A DNA stretch of 64,000 nt, taken from Phycisphaeraceae bacterium D3-23 (GTDB lineage Bacteria > Planctomycetota > Phycisphaerae > Phycisphaerales > Phycisphaeraceae). The stretch's first letter is position 1, and each line of letters starts with the position of its first letter. The translations under genes and the position numbers were made by a program. The notes under the pieces are model-generated. The model did no database searches, was not told the DNA's origin, and was given only the letters and a program-made list of their open reading frames with translations. The DNA is taken from positions 3,534,001 to 3,598,000 of the forward strand of contig CP114179.1 in the NCBI GenBank assembly GCA_039555135.1, in the 5' to 3' direction. Positions 10,704-19,465 of this stretch are shown piece after piece.

Positions 10704-13700
10704 TCAGTTCAGCAACAGGTGCCACCACGCGCGGAGCTTGCCGAGTGCGCCGGCCTGTCCGCCCAGGGTTTTGATGACGCGGTTGTAGGTGCTGCGTGCG
10801 CCGGGCTCTTTTGGGTAGGCGGGGTAGCGGGTGCGTGCTTTGCGGGCCAGGGCCCAGGCGCGCTGGAGGTGGCCGGGGGCGGGGGTTCTTGCGGTGGCGG
10901 CGGCGCGGGCGAGGTCGTGCTCGAACCGGGTCGCGGCGGATTCATTTTCGACGACGGCCTGGTCGAGCAGCCGGTGCGCTTTGGCGGGGTCGCCCTGTAC
11001 AGCCTCGCAGTGTGCGAGGTTGATGAGGTGCATGGCAAACGCGTGGTCGGGCGGGAGCTCGAGGCTATAGGCCGTGACCTGTGCGGCTTCGTCGAGCTGT
11101 TCGAGGTTGAGGTGCGCGCAGGCGAGGTTGGTGAGCATCCAGGGCTTGAGGTTTCCGCGTTCGCGCCAGCCGTTGAAGTGCTCGAGGACTTTGCGGTTCA
11201 TGTTGTTGTTGGCCAGCGCGTAGGCGGTCTCGCCCCAGGTGTGCTCGCTGTTGTGGATGCGCTCGCGGTTGTTGTGGATGAAGCGGGTGAGGCGTTTGCC
11301 TTGCTTCGTGTCGTTGGCCCAGCGGGTCATGAGCTCGCTGGCGGCGCGGTCCCACATCGCGGGCTTGTGCTGCAGCCCGTCGATCTTGCGGATCGCCTGC
11401 TTCCAGTTCTTGTTGTTGAGTTCTTCGGCGACGTACTGCGACATCACGGCCGGGTTCGTGTCGGGGTCGTCGAGCGCTTGCTGCAGGACCTGAGCGGCGA
11501 CACCCGCGTCTCGGCCGTGCTGGAACGCGGTGTCGAGCCGGCTCAGGTTGTCGGTGGGGACTTTGCACAGGTCGGTGAGTGCCTGCCGGCAGTCTTCCTT
11601 GGCGCCGCGCTTGGCGTGGATCATCGCGGCCTTGGTCAGCCATTGCTCATCGCGGAGGTAGCCCCTGGCACTGGCGAGGATGTTCACGGCCTTGTCGTAC
11701 GCTTTATCTTCGACGTAGAGATCGATCAGCTTGACGGTGCAGTAGTTGTTGGCGGGGTCGAGCTGCGCGACGCGCTCGAAGTCTTCGATCGCGCGGGCCC
11801 TGAGCATGTCCTTGCGGGGCTGGTCGGGGTTGCCCTTGTCCAGCTCGGTGATGGCGGCGTAAGCGCGGTAGTTGAGGAACATCGGGTTGTTGGGCTCGAT
11901 CTCGACGAGCTGGTTCGCGGCGACGGTCAGCCCGCGGGTGTCGCCGTTGTCGCCGCACCAGTTGCAGATTTGTTCGAGGCCCCAGGTGTAGTTGGGGTGT
12001 TCTTTGACCAGCCGCTGCATCTGCTCGATGGCGGTGTCGAGCCGGCCGCGCTCGGCCTCGACCCAGGCGGCCCGGCCGCGCAGGTTGTAGGGCACGTCCC
12101 CCGCGAGCGCGGGCGGGTCGCAGGCGGCGATCGCGTCCTCGTGGCGGTGGGCGTGGCAGAGGAGCTTGGCCTTGAGGTCGTGGGCCTCGATGAGCCGGGG
12201 CGAGAGCGCGAGGCACCGATCGACCGCGTCGAGCCGGGCCAGGAGGTGGTCGCTGCCGACGAGGTGGTAGGCGACGGTGAGCCAGGCGTTGGCTTCGCCG
12301 GGCCGCTGCTCGGGGACGTTGTTGACGAGGATGCGGACCTCGTCTTCGCGCTGCAGGGTCTTGGCATAGAAACGCAGCTGGTTCCACAGCGCGTCGCGGT
12401 AGGGGTCGACCTCGATCGATTTGGCGGCGAGGTCGAAAGCCCGCTGGCGCGCGTCGGTCGCCCAGTAGAGGTCGGCGAGCTGCCCGGCGGCGGCGACGTC
12501 GTGGGGGTCGCGTTCGCAGGACTGTTCGAGCAGGCGCACGGCCTTGCCTGCTTGGCCATCAAACTCGTAGACCTCGGCGAGCTCGCGCGTGGCGTAGCGG
12601 TTGTCGGGGGAGATCGCGATCGCGCGTTCGAGGCAGGCGATCTGCGCCGGGCGATCGCCGCGGACGCGCTCGATGTCGGCCAGGCGATTCCACAGCCCGG
12701 GGGTGAGCGGGAAGCGTTGGACGGCCTGCTTGGCGGTGTCGCGCGCGGTGTCGAGGTCGCCCACACGGAGCAGATGATCGATCAGAGGCGACCAGGCCTG
12801 CCAGAGCGTTTCGCGGCCGTCGAGGATCGCGCGGAGGTCCTGCTCGATCTGCTTGTCGTCGAGCGCGCGGCGGGCGGCCTTGGCGTAGGTGCGGATCGAT
12901 TCGCCAAACACGGTCTGTGTCTGGATCTGTTCGAGCGCAAAGGCGAGGGCTTCTCGTCGCGTCTCGCGGTCGGGCGCGAGGTCGACGAGTTCATCCATCG
13001 CGTAGCCGTAGTCGACCTCGCGTTCGATGGCCTTCCGGTACTCGGCGGCGGCGTCTTCGTTTCGGCCCTGGAGCCTGGCGATTCGGCCGCGGAGCGCGAG
13101 CGTCTCGGCGGCGCGGGGGTTGATGGCGTAGGCGACGTCGCTCTGCTTCGCGGCTTCGTCGAGACCGCCGGGCTGCTTGAGGAGTGTGAAGGCGATCTCG
13201 CGGCGGGCCCACGCGTCGTTGGGGTGCTTGTCGATGATCTGCTGGAGGGCCTTTTCGCTTTCCTGGATGTCGCGTCGTCGCGCTTCTTTGTAGAGGGCGT
13301 GGAGCAGGCCGATGTGGTGCGGGAAGCGTTCGACACGCTCACGGAGGTAGGCGAGCCCGGCGGTGGGGCCTTCGAGCCGGTTCTTGAGCCCGGCGACTTG
13401 CTGGTGGGCGGAGACGTCGAGGGGGCCGAGCCTGGCGACGACGAGCCAGTGTTCGAGGGACCGCGCGTTGTCGCCGTGGTCGCGTGCGAGGTGCGCGGCG
13501 CAGCGGTGCCAGGCGGCGTCGTGCGCCCTGCCCTTGGCGCGTTGGAGGGATTCCATGGCGTCGTCGTATCGTCCGACGACGGCCAGCTCGTTGGCGCGGT
13601 AGATCATGAGGTCCGCGTCGTCGGGGCGTAGCTCGGTGGCCTGTTCGAGGACGTCGAGCCCGTCGTGGACACGGCCCAGCAGGCGGTAGGCCTCGAAGAG

Positions 13701-15713
13701 TGTTTTGGCAGGGCCGATCGATTTTTCGCCGAAGCGTTTGAGTCGGCGGTGGAGGAGTTCGAGGGTTTCGGTTTCTTTACCGAGCACGCGCTGGGCGCGG
13801 AAGAAGGCGATGGCGTAGGCCTCGCGCCGGTTTTCGAGGCAGGCGGCAAAGCGGTAGAGCTCGGTGGCTTCTTCCTGCTGCTGCCTGGACCAGAGGTAGC
13901 CGGCCAGGCTGTAGTAGTTTGCGGCGCTGCGCGACCCGCGGCGCAGCGCTTTGCGGAGGAGGAAGCCGGCGCGGCTGTCCTCGCGTGCGTCGCGTCGGAG
14001 CAGGTCGGCGTAGGTTTCGAGGAAGACGGGGTGGCATTCTTTTTTGGCGCGGAAGGTGTCGAGTAGCTGGGCGGCGTCGTCGATCCGGCCCTGCTCACGG
14101 AGGCAGTTGTATTGCCGGAAGGCCATGGCCGGGCACTTGGGGTAGCGGTGTGCGAGCTCGTCGACGAGGCGTGCGCGGGCGGCGGTGTCGCCGTCGTAGT
14201 CGGCGAGCGAGAGCCGGGCGGCGAGGGCGAGGGTGTGGCCGGGGTACTGCGTTTCGATCTGCTCGAGGGCTTCGAGCCCGCGTTCGCGCTGATGGTCGAC
14301 GAGGGCGCAGCGGAGTTCGTGTGTGAGGTCCCAGACTTCGGCGTCGGGGAGGTCGATGCCGTCGAGGCGGTGTGCCTGGTCGTCGGGGACGAGGAGCATG
14401 CCGCGCGGGCCGTAGGGCCCGTAGCGTTCTTCGAGTGAGTCGCCGATGACTTCGCTGACGGCGGGGTAGAACGGGTCGCGCAGGAGCAGGACGCCGCGCG
14501 CATTGTCGTAGCCGATGACGGCCTGGAGGTGGGCGTTGGTGGGCTCGACGGTGGAGTAGGTGAAGGGGATGTCGCGGTCGATCAGCGCGGCGGCGGCGTC
14601 GGGGGTGATGGTGAACTCGCGGACGGTGTAGCCCTGTTCGCTGGCCCAGGTGCGTTGGGCGTGGTAGGGCGTGCCGTCGTAGCAGATCGCGTCGGTGATT
14701 TCGAGGTGCTCGGCTTCCCGGCCGAAGAAGCGCGCGAGCATGGTCAGGGTCGCCGGGGCGCAGGTCATGTGGTGCTGGCGGACGAAGGGGACGTCGAGCT
14801 GCCGGCGTTCGCCCTGTGTGTTGTTTGATTCGAGCCGGGCCTGGACCTTCTTGTGGAACTCGGTCTTGTGGCGGTCGTCGATGCGTTTGAGGAGTTTGAG
14901 CCCTTCGTCGTGGTCGCCGAGCTGGCAGGCGATATCGCTTCGGACTTGATTGAGCCAGGAGTCGCCCTTGACCTGGTCGAGCAGGGGGTAGTGCTCGGCC
15001 GCTTTTTCGTAGGTGTTGCGTGCGGCTTCGAGTTCCTGGCGGTCGCGGAGGAGGCCTGCGAGGTGGATATAGAGCCCGCCGCTTTCGAGCCGGCCACACG
15101 CGTCCTGGAGCAGGTCGACCGCGGCGTCGGGCTGGGCGTTGAGTTCGAGCAGGTGAGCGGCGGACTGGACGACCGGGCGGTACCAGGGGTGTTGTTCGCG
15201 GCAGCGCTGGATGACGTCGAGGGCTTCTTCGTAGCGGTCCTCCATCTCAAGGATGGCGCAGTGCTGGACGGCGAGCCAGCGGCGGGTCGGGGCCATGCCC
15301 AGCGCGGCCTTGATGTCGCGGTCGGCGGACTCGAAGTCGCGGAGCAGGGCGTAGCTGTACGCGCGGAGGGAGAGCCACTCGGCCTGCTCGTTTTCGTCAT
15401 CGCTGCAGCGTTCGCCGAGCTTGGCCATGAGCTTGAGCGTGGGGTAGGGCCCGAAGCGTCGGAGGTAGCCCGTGGCGTGGAAGAATTTGGCGCGTGGGTG
15501 GTCGGGGTGTTCGCGATGGGCGCGCCAGTAGAGCGCGTAGCCCAGCCGGGCCGAGCCGAGGTTGCCCGCGAGCCGGCCCGCGAGGATGCGTGCTTCTGCG
15601 CCGCGCCAGTCCTTGAGCGGGGCGATCGCCTGCGCGGCGGCGTGGCCCTGGAGGTAGCGCGCGTGGTCGTAGTGTTCCTGGATCGGGGCCAGGTCGGATT
15701 CGGTGAGCTGCAT
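10704..15713 (-). CDS. TPR repeat protein with internal C39-like cysteine peptidase domain, 1669 aa
   Basis: The start ATG at 15713 is preceded by AGGA at good spacing (CCGAGGACTCACCGATG). There is no signal peptide or membrane segment, so a cytoplasmic location is expected. Residues about 305-445 form a papain-like C39 domain: DVPFVRQHHMTCAPATLTML places the nucleophile at Cys318, TNAHLQAVIGYD gives His395 and LLLRDPF gives Asp413, a complete catalytic triad. Everything else, before and especially after, is helical TPR-type repeats (A-x-x-L-x-x-A-I-x-x-x-P-x-x). C39 enzymes usually trim double-glycine leader peptides inside ABC exporters, but here there is no transporter domain or nearby leader-peptide gene. 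The substrate is therefore unknown. The TPRs probably scaffold a partner. Confidence 0.85.
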   Translation of the reverse strand: MQLTESDLAPIQEHYDHARYLQGHAAAQAIAPLKDWRGAEARILAGRLAGNLGSARLGYALYWRAHREHPDHPRAKFFHATGYLRRFGPYPTLKLMAKLGERCSDDENEQAEWLSLRAYSYALLRDFESADRDIKAALGMAPTRRWLAVQHCAILEMEDRYEEALDVIQRCREQHPWYRPVVQSAAHLLELNAQPDAAVDLLQDACGRLESGGLYIHLAGLLRDRQELEAARNTYEKAAEHYPLLDQVKGDSWLNQVRSDIACQLGDHDEGLKLLKRIDDRHKTEFHKKVQARLESNNTQGERRQLDVPFVRQHHMTCAPATLTMLARFFGREAEHLEITDAICYDGTPYHAQRTWASEQGYTVREFTITPDAAAALIDRDIPFTYSTVEPTNAHLQAVIGYDNARGVLLLRDPFYPAVSEVIGDSLEERYGPYGPRGMLLVPDDQAHRLDGIDLPDAEVWDLTHELRCALVDHQRERGLEALEQIETQYPGHTLALAARLSLADYDGDTAARARLVDELAHRYPKCPAMAFRQYNCLREQGRIDDAAQLLDTFRAKKECHPVFLETYADLLRRDAREDSRAGFLLRKALRRGSRSAANYYSLAGYLWSRQQQEEATELYRFAACLENRREAYAIAFFRAQRVLGKETETLELLHRRLKRFGEKSIGPAKTLFEAYRLLGRVHDGLDVLEQATELRPDDADLMIYRANELAVVGRYDDAMESLQRAKGRAHDAAWHRCAAHLARDHGDNARSLEHWLVVARLGPLDVSAHQQVAGLKNRLEGPTAGLAYLRERVERFPHHIGLLHALYKEARRRDIQESEKALQQIIDKHPNDAWARREIAFTLLKQPGGLDEAAKQSDVAYAINPRAAETLALRGRIARLQGRNEDAAAEYRKAIEREVDYGYAMDELVDLAPDRETRREALAFALEQIQTQTVFGESIRTYAKAARRALDDKQIEQDLRAILDGRETLWQAWSPLIDHLLRVGDLDTARDTAKQAVQRFPLTPGLWNRLADIERVRGDRPAQIACLERAIAISPDNRYATRELAEVYEFDGQAGKAVRLLEQSCERDPHDVAAAGQLADLYWATDARQRAFDLAAKSIEVDPYRDALWNQLRFYAKTLQREDEVRILVNNVPEQRPGEANAWLTVAYHLVGSDHLLARLDAVDRCLALSPRLIEAHDLKAKLLCHAHRHEDAIAACDPPALAGDVPYNLRGRAAWVEAERGRLDTAIEQMQRLVKEHPNYTWGLEQICNWCGDNGDTRGLTVAANQLVEIEPNNPMFLNYRAYAAITELDKGNPDQPRKDMLRARAIEDFERVAQLDPANNYCTVKLIDLYVEDKAYDKAVNILASARGYLRDEQWLTKAAMIHAKRGAKEDCRQALTDLCKVPTDNLSRLDTAFQHGRDAGVAAQVLQQALDDPDTNPAVMSQYVAEELNNKNWKQAIRKIDGLQHKPAMWDRAASELMTRWANDTKQGKRLTRFIHNNRERIHNSEHTWGETAYALANNNMNRKVLEHFNGWRERGNLKPWMLTNLACAHLNLEQLDEAAQVTAYSLELPPDHAFAMHLINLAHCEAVQGDPAKAHRLLDQAVVENESAATRFEHDLARAAATARTPAPGHLQRAWALARKARTRYPAYPKEPGARSTYNRVIKTLGGQAGALGKLRAWWHLLLN

Positions 15714-15846
15714 CGGTGAGTCCTCGGAAAAGTCGGAGATACTTTATCGTTTTTGGCGGGGGTGTTGGGGGGAACTGGTGGGTCGGCGTAGGGATTGGAG
15801 GATTGTGTGGGGGCACTTGATGACCCGGAATTAGTGTAAAAGAACA

Positions 15847-15867
15847 CCCACGGATGGAATCCGTGGG
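15847..15867. repeat. Short palindrome, family C copy 1
   Basis: CCCACGGAT-gga-ATCCGTGGG, a perfect 9-bp stem with a 3-nt loop. It lies about 40 bp past the stop of the minus-strand gene at 15906-16358. Near-identical palindromes occur at 23452 and 33541. It could act as a weak terminator or RNA end, but no T-run follows. Confidence 0.75.
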
Positions 15868-15905
15868 CTTGGGTTGGTGTATTGCTGGTGTGGTGCGCTT
15901 GGGGC

Positions 15906-16358
15906 TTAGACCCAGACGCTCATGAAGATGGCGTCTTCGGTGTTTTTGCCGACGAGTTTTCCGACGGTCGTGGTGACCTGTTTGACCTCGTACTCGGGGT
16001 GGGCGTCGAGCCATTCGTTGACCTGTTCGTCGAGGTATTCGATGGCTTCGATGCGGAGCTTGGCGACGAAGGTCTTGACGTGGATCGCGCCCTGGCCGGT
16101 GGTGTTGGGGACGCGGTTCCAGTGGTCTTCGTGGGCTTTGCGCTGGGCGAACTGGCGGATCTTGCTGGAGGCGGCTTCGGCACCGGCGTCGTCGTTATCG
16201 ACAAGCCCCTTGACTTCGAGCGGCGCGAGTTCGTCGAGGTCTTCGACGGGCTTGACCACTTCGAGTTCGTCGGCGTCGAGCTCGTCGAGCTCGTCCTTGG
16301 GGATGGGGATGGCGTTGTCGAGGAGGTCGTTATCGTCGGCGTGTTCGGGCGGGGCCAT
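15906..16358 (-). CDS. Conserved acidic protein of unknown function, 150 aa
   Basis: The start at 16358 is decided by a perfect AGGAGG ribosome binding site 8 nt upstream; a longer in-frame start at 16436 has none. The first 50 residues are very acidic and low complexity (DELDELDADELEVVKPVEDL). They are followed by a more globular half with ANSSK/RQFAQRKAHEDHW-like and VKTFVAKLRIEAIEYLDEQV segments. There is no signal peptide. I do not recognise the family. The C-terminal half (EVKQVTTTVGKLVGKNTEDA) looks like a small alpha-beta fold. A palindromic hairpin downstream may end the transcript. Confidence 0.7.
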   Translation of the reverse strand: MAPPEHADDNDLLDNAIPIPKDELDELDADELEVVKPVEDLDELAPLEVKGLVDNDDAGAEAASSKIRQFAQRKAHEDHWNRVPNTTGQGAIHVKTFVAKLRIEAIEYLDEQVNEWLDAHPEYEVKQVTTTVGKLVGKNTEDAIFMSVWV

Positions 16359-16463
16359 GCGGGCCTCCTGTGAGAAGAGGGGAATCGAGCGCGGGAGAGG
16401 GCCGGCCGACCGGCGTGGTATGCGAGTGTACCGCAAGGCGGGCGGGTGCCCAAGGGTTGATTG

Positions 16464-16859
16464 TTATGGAAGCGCGACCTTGGCCGTCAGTTGCCCGTCG
16501 GGTGTGGGGCAGAGGGACAGGGTGAGGGGCTGGCCGGCGATCGTAAGCGTGATGGTTTTCTCGGTATCGGTCCAGTGCGTCAGTTCGGCGGCCCCGTCGG
16601 CGACGCGTCGGACGCTGCCGCGGCCCCCGGCGACAGGGCCTTGGTAGGTGAGGTAGCGGCGGCGGTGAGGCGGAAGCGGGGTGAGCGTGAGCGTGCCGAG
16701 CGCCGCCCATTGGTTCGGGGGCGGGTCGATGCGGCAGGTCCAGAGCGCGGGGTCGTCGTCGTGTGTGGCGTCGGGCTGCGCAGGGTCCTCGATCAGCAGG
16801 TCGTGGTGGACGCCCGGGTCGGTGGTGTGTTCGAGGATGGCGAAACGCTTGGTGGTCAT
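16464..16859 (-). CDS. LigD 3'-phosphoesterase-like small protein
   Basis: 131 aa from the ATG at 16859 (MTTKRFAILEHTTDPGVHHD); an upstream in-frame start at 16928 adds only a Pro/Arg-rich stretch. The pattern FAILEH...HHDLLIEDP...LWTCRIDPP...RRRYLTYQGPVAGGRGSVRR resembles the stand-alone planctomycete relatives of the N-terminal phosphoesterase domain of DNA ligase D, where an H-x-x-D/H pair and the GPVSGGRGSV segment are typical. The family links to end-cleaning in nonhomologous end joining, but no ku or ligase gene is nearby, so a repair role is only inferred. Catalytic residues have not been checked against a structure. Confidence 0.6.
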   Translation of the reverse strand: MTTKRFAILEHTTDPGVHHDLLIEDPAQPDATHDDDPALWTCRIDPPPNQWAALGTLTLTPLPPHRRRYLTYQGPVAGGRGSVRRVADGAAELTHWTDTEKTITLTIAGQPLTLSLCPTPDGQLTAKVALP

Positions 16860-17032
16860 CAGCAGGTCATCCGGCGGTCCGGGGCGTTGATGCGGGTTTG
16901 TGGGGCGTGACGGGCGGGGCCGGCGCACGGGTTTGTCAACGGCGATGGGCGATCATATCCTCCTTGGTTGGCCGAGTTGGGTGGACGCCGATGGTCGGCG
17001 TCTGTCGGCATCGAAGTTTTTGAGACACGAAC

Positions 17033-17758
17033 ATGACCCGAGCGATGACGACGAGGTTGGCGGTGCTGGTAGCGGTCGCGATGCTGTCGGTGGGGTGCGG
17101 CTACAACGCTGCTCATCAGAAGGGCTTGGCCGAGAAAGAGATGGAGCGCGGCGACTACATCAGCGCGCGCAACCGCCTGGTGGAGGTGACCCAGCACGCG
17201 CGGTCCGACTGGGAGAGCCACTACTACCTCGGGCTTTGCCACCTTGAATTGAACGAGCCCGTGCAGGCACAGACCCAGCTGGGCCAGGCGTATGCCGTGC
17301 AGGACCGCCACCCGGAGTGGACACCCAAGATCCTCGATGCGATGGCGCAGTCGCTCTACGACCAGGACCGGCCCGACGAGCTGTACGCCTTCCTGCGGGC
17401 ACAGATCGACCGATACGGCACGTGGCGTGACTACGCCCGGCAGGCGCGCTTCCTCGCGAAGTCGGGGGATGTGGACGGCGCGGCGCTCGCGTACCGCAAG
17501 GCGGCGTACTTCAGCAAGAACCGCGACGCGGACATCTACCTTGAGATCGCGGCCTTTTATGAAGCGCTGGGCGACCCGGGCCGGGCGGTGCAGGCGCTGA
17601 AGTGGGCGTACTGGATCAACCCGCAGCACACGCAGATCCCGACGCACCTGCGCCGGCTGGGTGTCGTGCCGGGCCCGACGACGCGCGACGAGCCGCCCAC
17701 GCTGACGTTCCCGGGGGACCGGTTGTTTGATGTGTTGCTGCCGGGGGATAATCAGTAG
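17033..17758 (+). CDS. TPR lipoprotein
   Basis: 241 aa. The N-terminus MTRAMTTRLAVLVAVAMLSV followed by GCGYN looks like a lipoprotein signal with Cys22 as the lipidated residue; the lipobox (SVGC) is acceptable rather than ideal. Residues about 30-220 hold helical TPR-type repeats (EKEMERGDYISARNRLVEVT, ESHYYLGLCHLELNEPVQAQ, VDGAALAYRKAAYFSKNRDA). Proteins of this kind act as periplasmic or outer-membrane assembly scaffolds; the partner is unknown. It lies upstream of trkA, separated by 181 bp that contain an inverted pair of family D repeats, so co-transcription is uncertain. Confidence 0.75.
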   Translation: MTRAMTTRLAVLVAVAMLSVGCGYNAAHQKGLAEKEMERGDYISARNRLVEVTQHARSDWESHYYLGLCHLELNEPVQAQTQLGQAYAVQDRHPEWTPKILDAMAQSLYDQDRPDELYAFLRAQIDRYGTWRDYARQARFLAKSGDVDGAALAYRKAAYFSKNRDADIYLEIAAFYEALGDPGRAVQALKWAYWINPQHTQIPTHLRRLGVVPGPTTRDEPPTLTFPGDRLFDVLLPGDNQ

Positions 17759-17930
17759 TGGCTAGGCGCTAGGGCCTGGGGCCTGGGTTGGCGCTCTGGA
17801 CCTTGAAGTTTTTATTTTTTGTCTTGCCGCGTCATGCCAAGAGTTTCGTCATCATCAATCACCGATGAACTGCTTGTACGCCTCGCGATCCAACCTAAGC
17901 CCTAGGCCCTAGCGCCTAACCCCTACCTAG
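17756..17930. repeat. Inverted pair of family D repeats flanking about 97 bp
   Basis: The left arm (17756-17792) and right arm (17890-17930) are inverted copies of a motif containing AGGCCCTAGCGCCTA. They enclose an AT-richer segment (17793-17889). A third copy lies at 22791-22827, just before nuoI. The pair could fold into a long hairpin between the TPR lipoprotein and trkA. Confidence 0.65.
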
Positions 17931-17939
17931 AATCTCACT

Positions 17940-19319
17940 ATGAATATCGTCATCAGTGGCGCGGGGGAAGTCGGCCGACACACCGCGGAGGTGCTTGCGC
18001 CGGCGGGGCACAGCATCACGATCATCGACCAGTCGGCGTCCAAGCTGGCGGAGGTCGACGAGCTGATGGATGTCGGCTCGCTGGTGGGCAACTGTGCCGA
18101 GGCGCAGGTGCAGCTCTTGGCGGGGGTCGACAAGGCCGACCTGTTCGTGGCGGCGACGAACAACGACGAGGTGAACCTGCTGTCGTGCTCGGTCGCCAAG
18201 GGGCTGGGGTGCGTGACGGCGATCTCGCGTGTGCACCACTCGGGCTTCTTCGAGGAACGCGGTCTCAACTACGCCAAGCACCTGGGGATCGACCACCTGG
18301 TGTGCCCGGAATACACGACGGCGCAGGCGATCGCGGCGGCGCTGCGGAGCCCGGGCGCGATCGCGGTCGAGAACTTTGCGCGTGGCAAGGTCGAGATGCA
18401 GCGGCTGGAAGTGAGTCAATCGAGCAAGGCGGTGGGGGTAGCGCTGCGCGAGCTTCGGCCGCCGGGCACGTCGCTGATCGCGTGCGTGACGCGGGGCGGC
18501 GAGGCGTTTATGCCCGCGGCCGACACGGTGCTGGCGGCGGGCGACGAGGTGACGGTGCTGGGCGAGGCCAAGGGGTTTGACCAGACCAGCAAGTACTACA
18601 ACGCCGAGCAAGGCGGGCGGCGCAAGATCATGATCATGGGCGGCTCGACGCAGAGCGTCTGGCTTTGCCGGGAGCTCAAACGGCTGAACCTGTCGGTGCG
18701 GATGCTGATCTCGGACGAGGCGCGGGCCAAGGAGCTCGCGCCCAAGCTCGAGTGGGTCACGACGATCAACGCGGACGTCATCAACTCGGACGTCCTGCAG
18801 GAAGAGCGGGTCGACCTGGCGCATGCGTTTATCTCGGCGACGGACGACGAGGAGACGAACATCCTCGCGGCGGCGCTGGCGAAGACGCGCGGCGCGACCG
18901 TGTCGATGTGCGTCATGCAGCGGCCGACGTACCTGCACCTGATCGAGCACGTGGGCGTGGACCGCGCGTTCAGCCCGCGCGCGACCGCGGTCGCGGAGAT
19001 CCTCCGGCTGCTCGACCACCGCGACCTGCGCCACCTGGGTACGCTGAGTGAGGGCATCGCCGAGCTCTACGAGGTCCACGTGACGGCCAAGGCGTCGCAG
19101 CTGATCGGCAAGCCATTGTCGGAGATCAAGTTCCCCGCCCACTGCCTGGTCGCGGCGATCAGCCGGGGCGAGCGGGTGTACATCCCCGGCGCGGGCGACG
19201 TGATTGAGCAGGGCGATACCGCGGTGCTGATCGGGCCTTCGGAGATCGAGAAGGAGCTGGCCAAGCTGTTCGGGACGAAGCTGAGCAAGCGGGCCCCGGC
19301 GGGGGTGGCGACGGTGTGA
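17940..19319 (+). CDS. trkA: Trk potassium uptake regulator TrkA
   Basis: 459 aa, the usual length of a full bipartite TrkA. It has two RCK_N/RCK_C pairs. The first begins at residue 1 with the nucleotide-binding motif ISGAGEVGRHTAEVL and the acidic ribose-binding residue in IIDQS; its RCK_C lies at about 140-220. The second RCK_N starts at about residue 229 (KIMIMGGSTQSVWLCREL, a degenerate glycine motif) and ends with an RCK_C (LYEVHVTAKASQLIGKPLSE). The protein binds NAD(H)/ATP on the inner face of the TrkH channel and gates K+ uptake. trkH follows on the same strand after 146 bp containing two hairpins. Confidence 0.93.
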   Translation: MNIVISGAGEVGRHTAEVLAPAGHSITIIDQSASKLAEVDELMDVGSLVGNCAEAQVQLLAGVDKADLFVAATNNDEVNLLSCSVAKGLGCVTAISRVHHSGFFEERGLNYAKHLGIDHLVCPEYTTAQAIAAALRSPGAIAVENFARGKVEMQRLEVSQSSKAVGVALRELRPPGTSLIACVTRGGEAFMPAADTVLAAGDEVTVLGEAKGFDQTSKYYNAEQGGRRKIMIMGGSTQSVWLCRELKRLNLSVRMLISDEARAKELAPKLEWVTTINADVINSDVLQEERVDLAHAFISATDDEETNILAAALAKTRGATVSMCVMQRPTYLHLIEHVGVDRAFSPRATAVAEILRLLDHRDLRHLGTLSEGIAELYEVHVTAKASQLIGKPLSEIKFPAHCLVAAISRGERVYIPGAGDVIEQGDTAVLIGPSEIEKELAKLFGTKLSKRAPAGVATV

Positions 19320-19330
19320 TGCGGCGGGAC

Positions 19331-19379
19331 GCCCACGCTCCGCGAGCGTGGGCTTCGGGGCAGTTGTGTGGCACCCGGG
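19331..19379. repeat. Hairpin plus partial family A repeat after trkA
   Basis: GCCCACGCTC-cgc-GAGCGTGGGC is a perfect 10-bp stem ending at 19353. It is followed directly by CAGTTGTGTGGCACCC, which is one end of the family A palindrome found complete at 32994, 37.7 kb, 57.6 kb and 61.1 kb. The GTGGGCTTCGG junction is also seen at the family C copy near 44.2 kb. Confidence 0.6.
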
Positions 19380-19427
19380 CGGGTAGTGCAGTTAGCGACG
19401 GCGATTTGATACAATCTTGGGGTTGAG

Positions 19428-19456
19428 AAGGGCGGTGCATCAGGCACCGCCTTTGT
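19428..19456 (+). terminator. Hairpin with T-rich tail between trkA and trkH
   Basis: AAGGCGGTGC-atca-GGCACCGCCTT followed by TGTTGTTT. The stem is perfect over the GGCGGTGC core. It sits only about 10 bp before the chosen trkH start and about 13 bp after a TACAAT box (19410-19415). It may end trkA transcription or serve as a leader hairpin or attenuator for trkH. Confidence 0.6.
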
Positions 19457-19465
19457 TGTTTCCCG

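Noticed and set aside
10719-13631. A 970-codon plus-strand open frame opposite the TPR-C39 gene
   Set aside because: Low-complexity Gly/Val/Glu/Asp composition and no signal peptide or motif. The minus strand carries clear TPR repeats and a peptidase triad, so this is a shadow frame.
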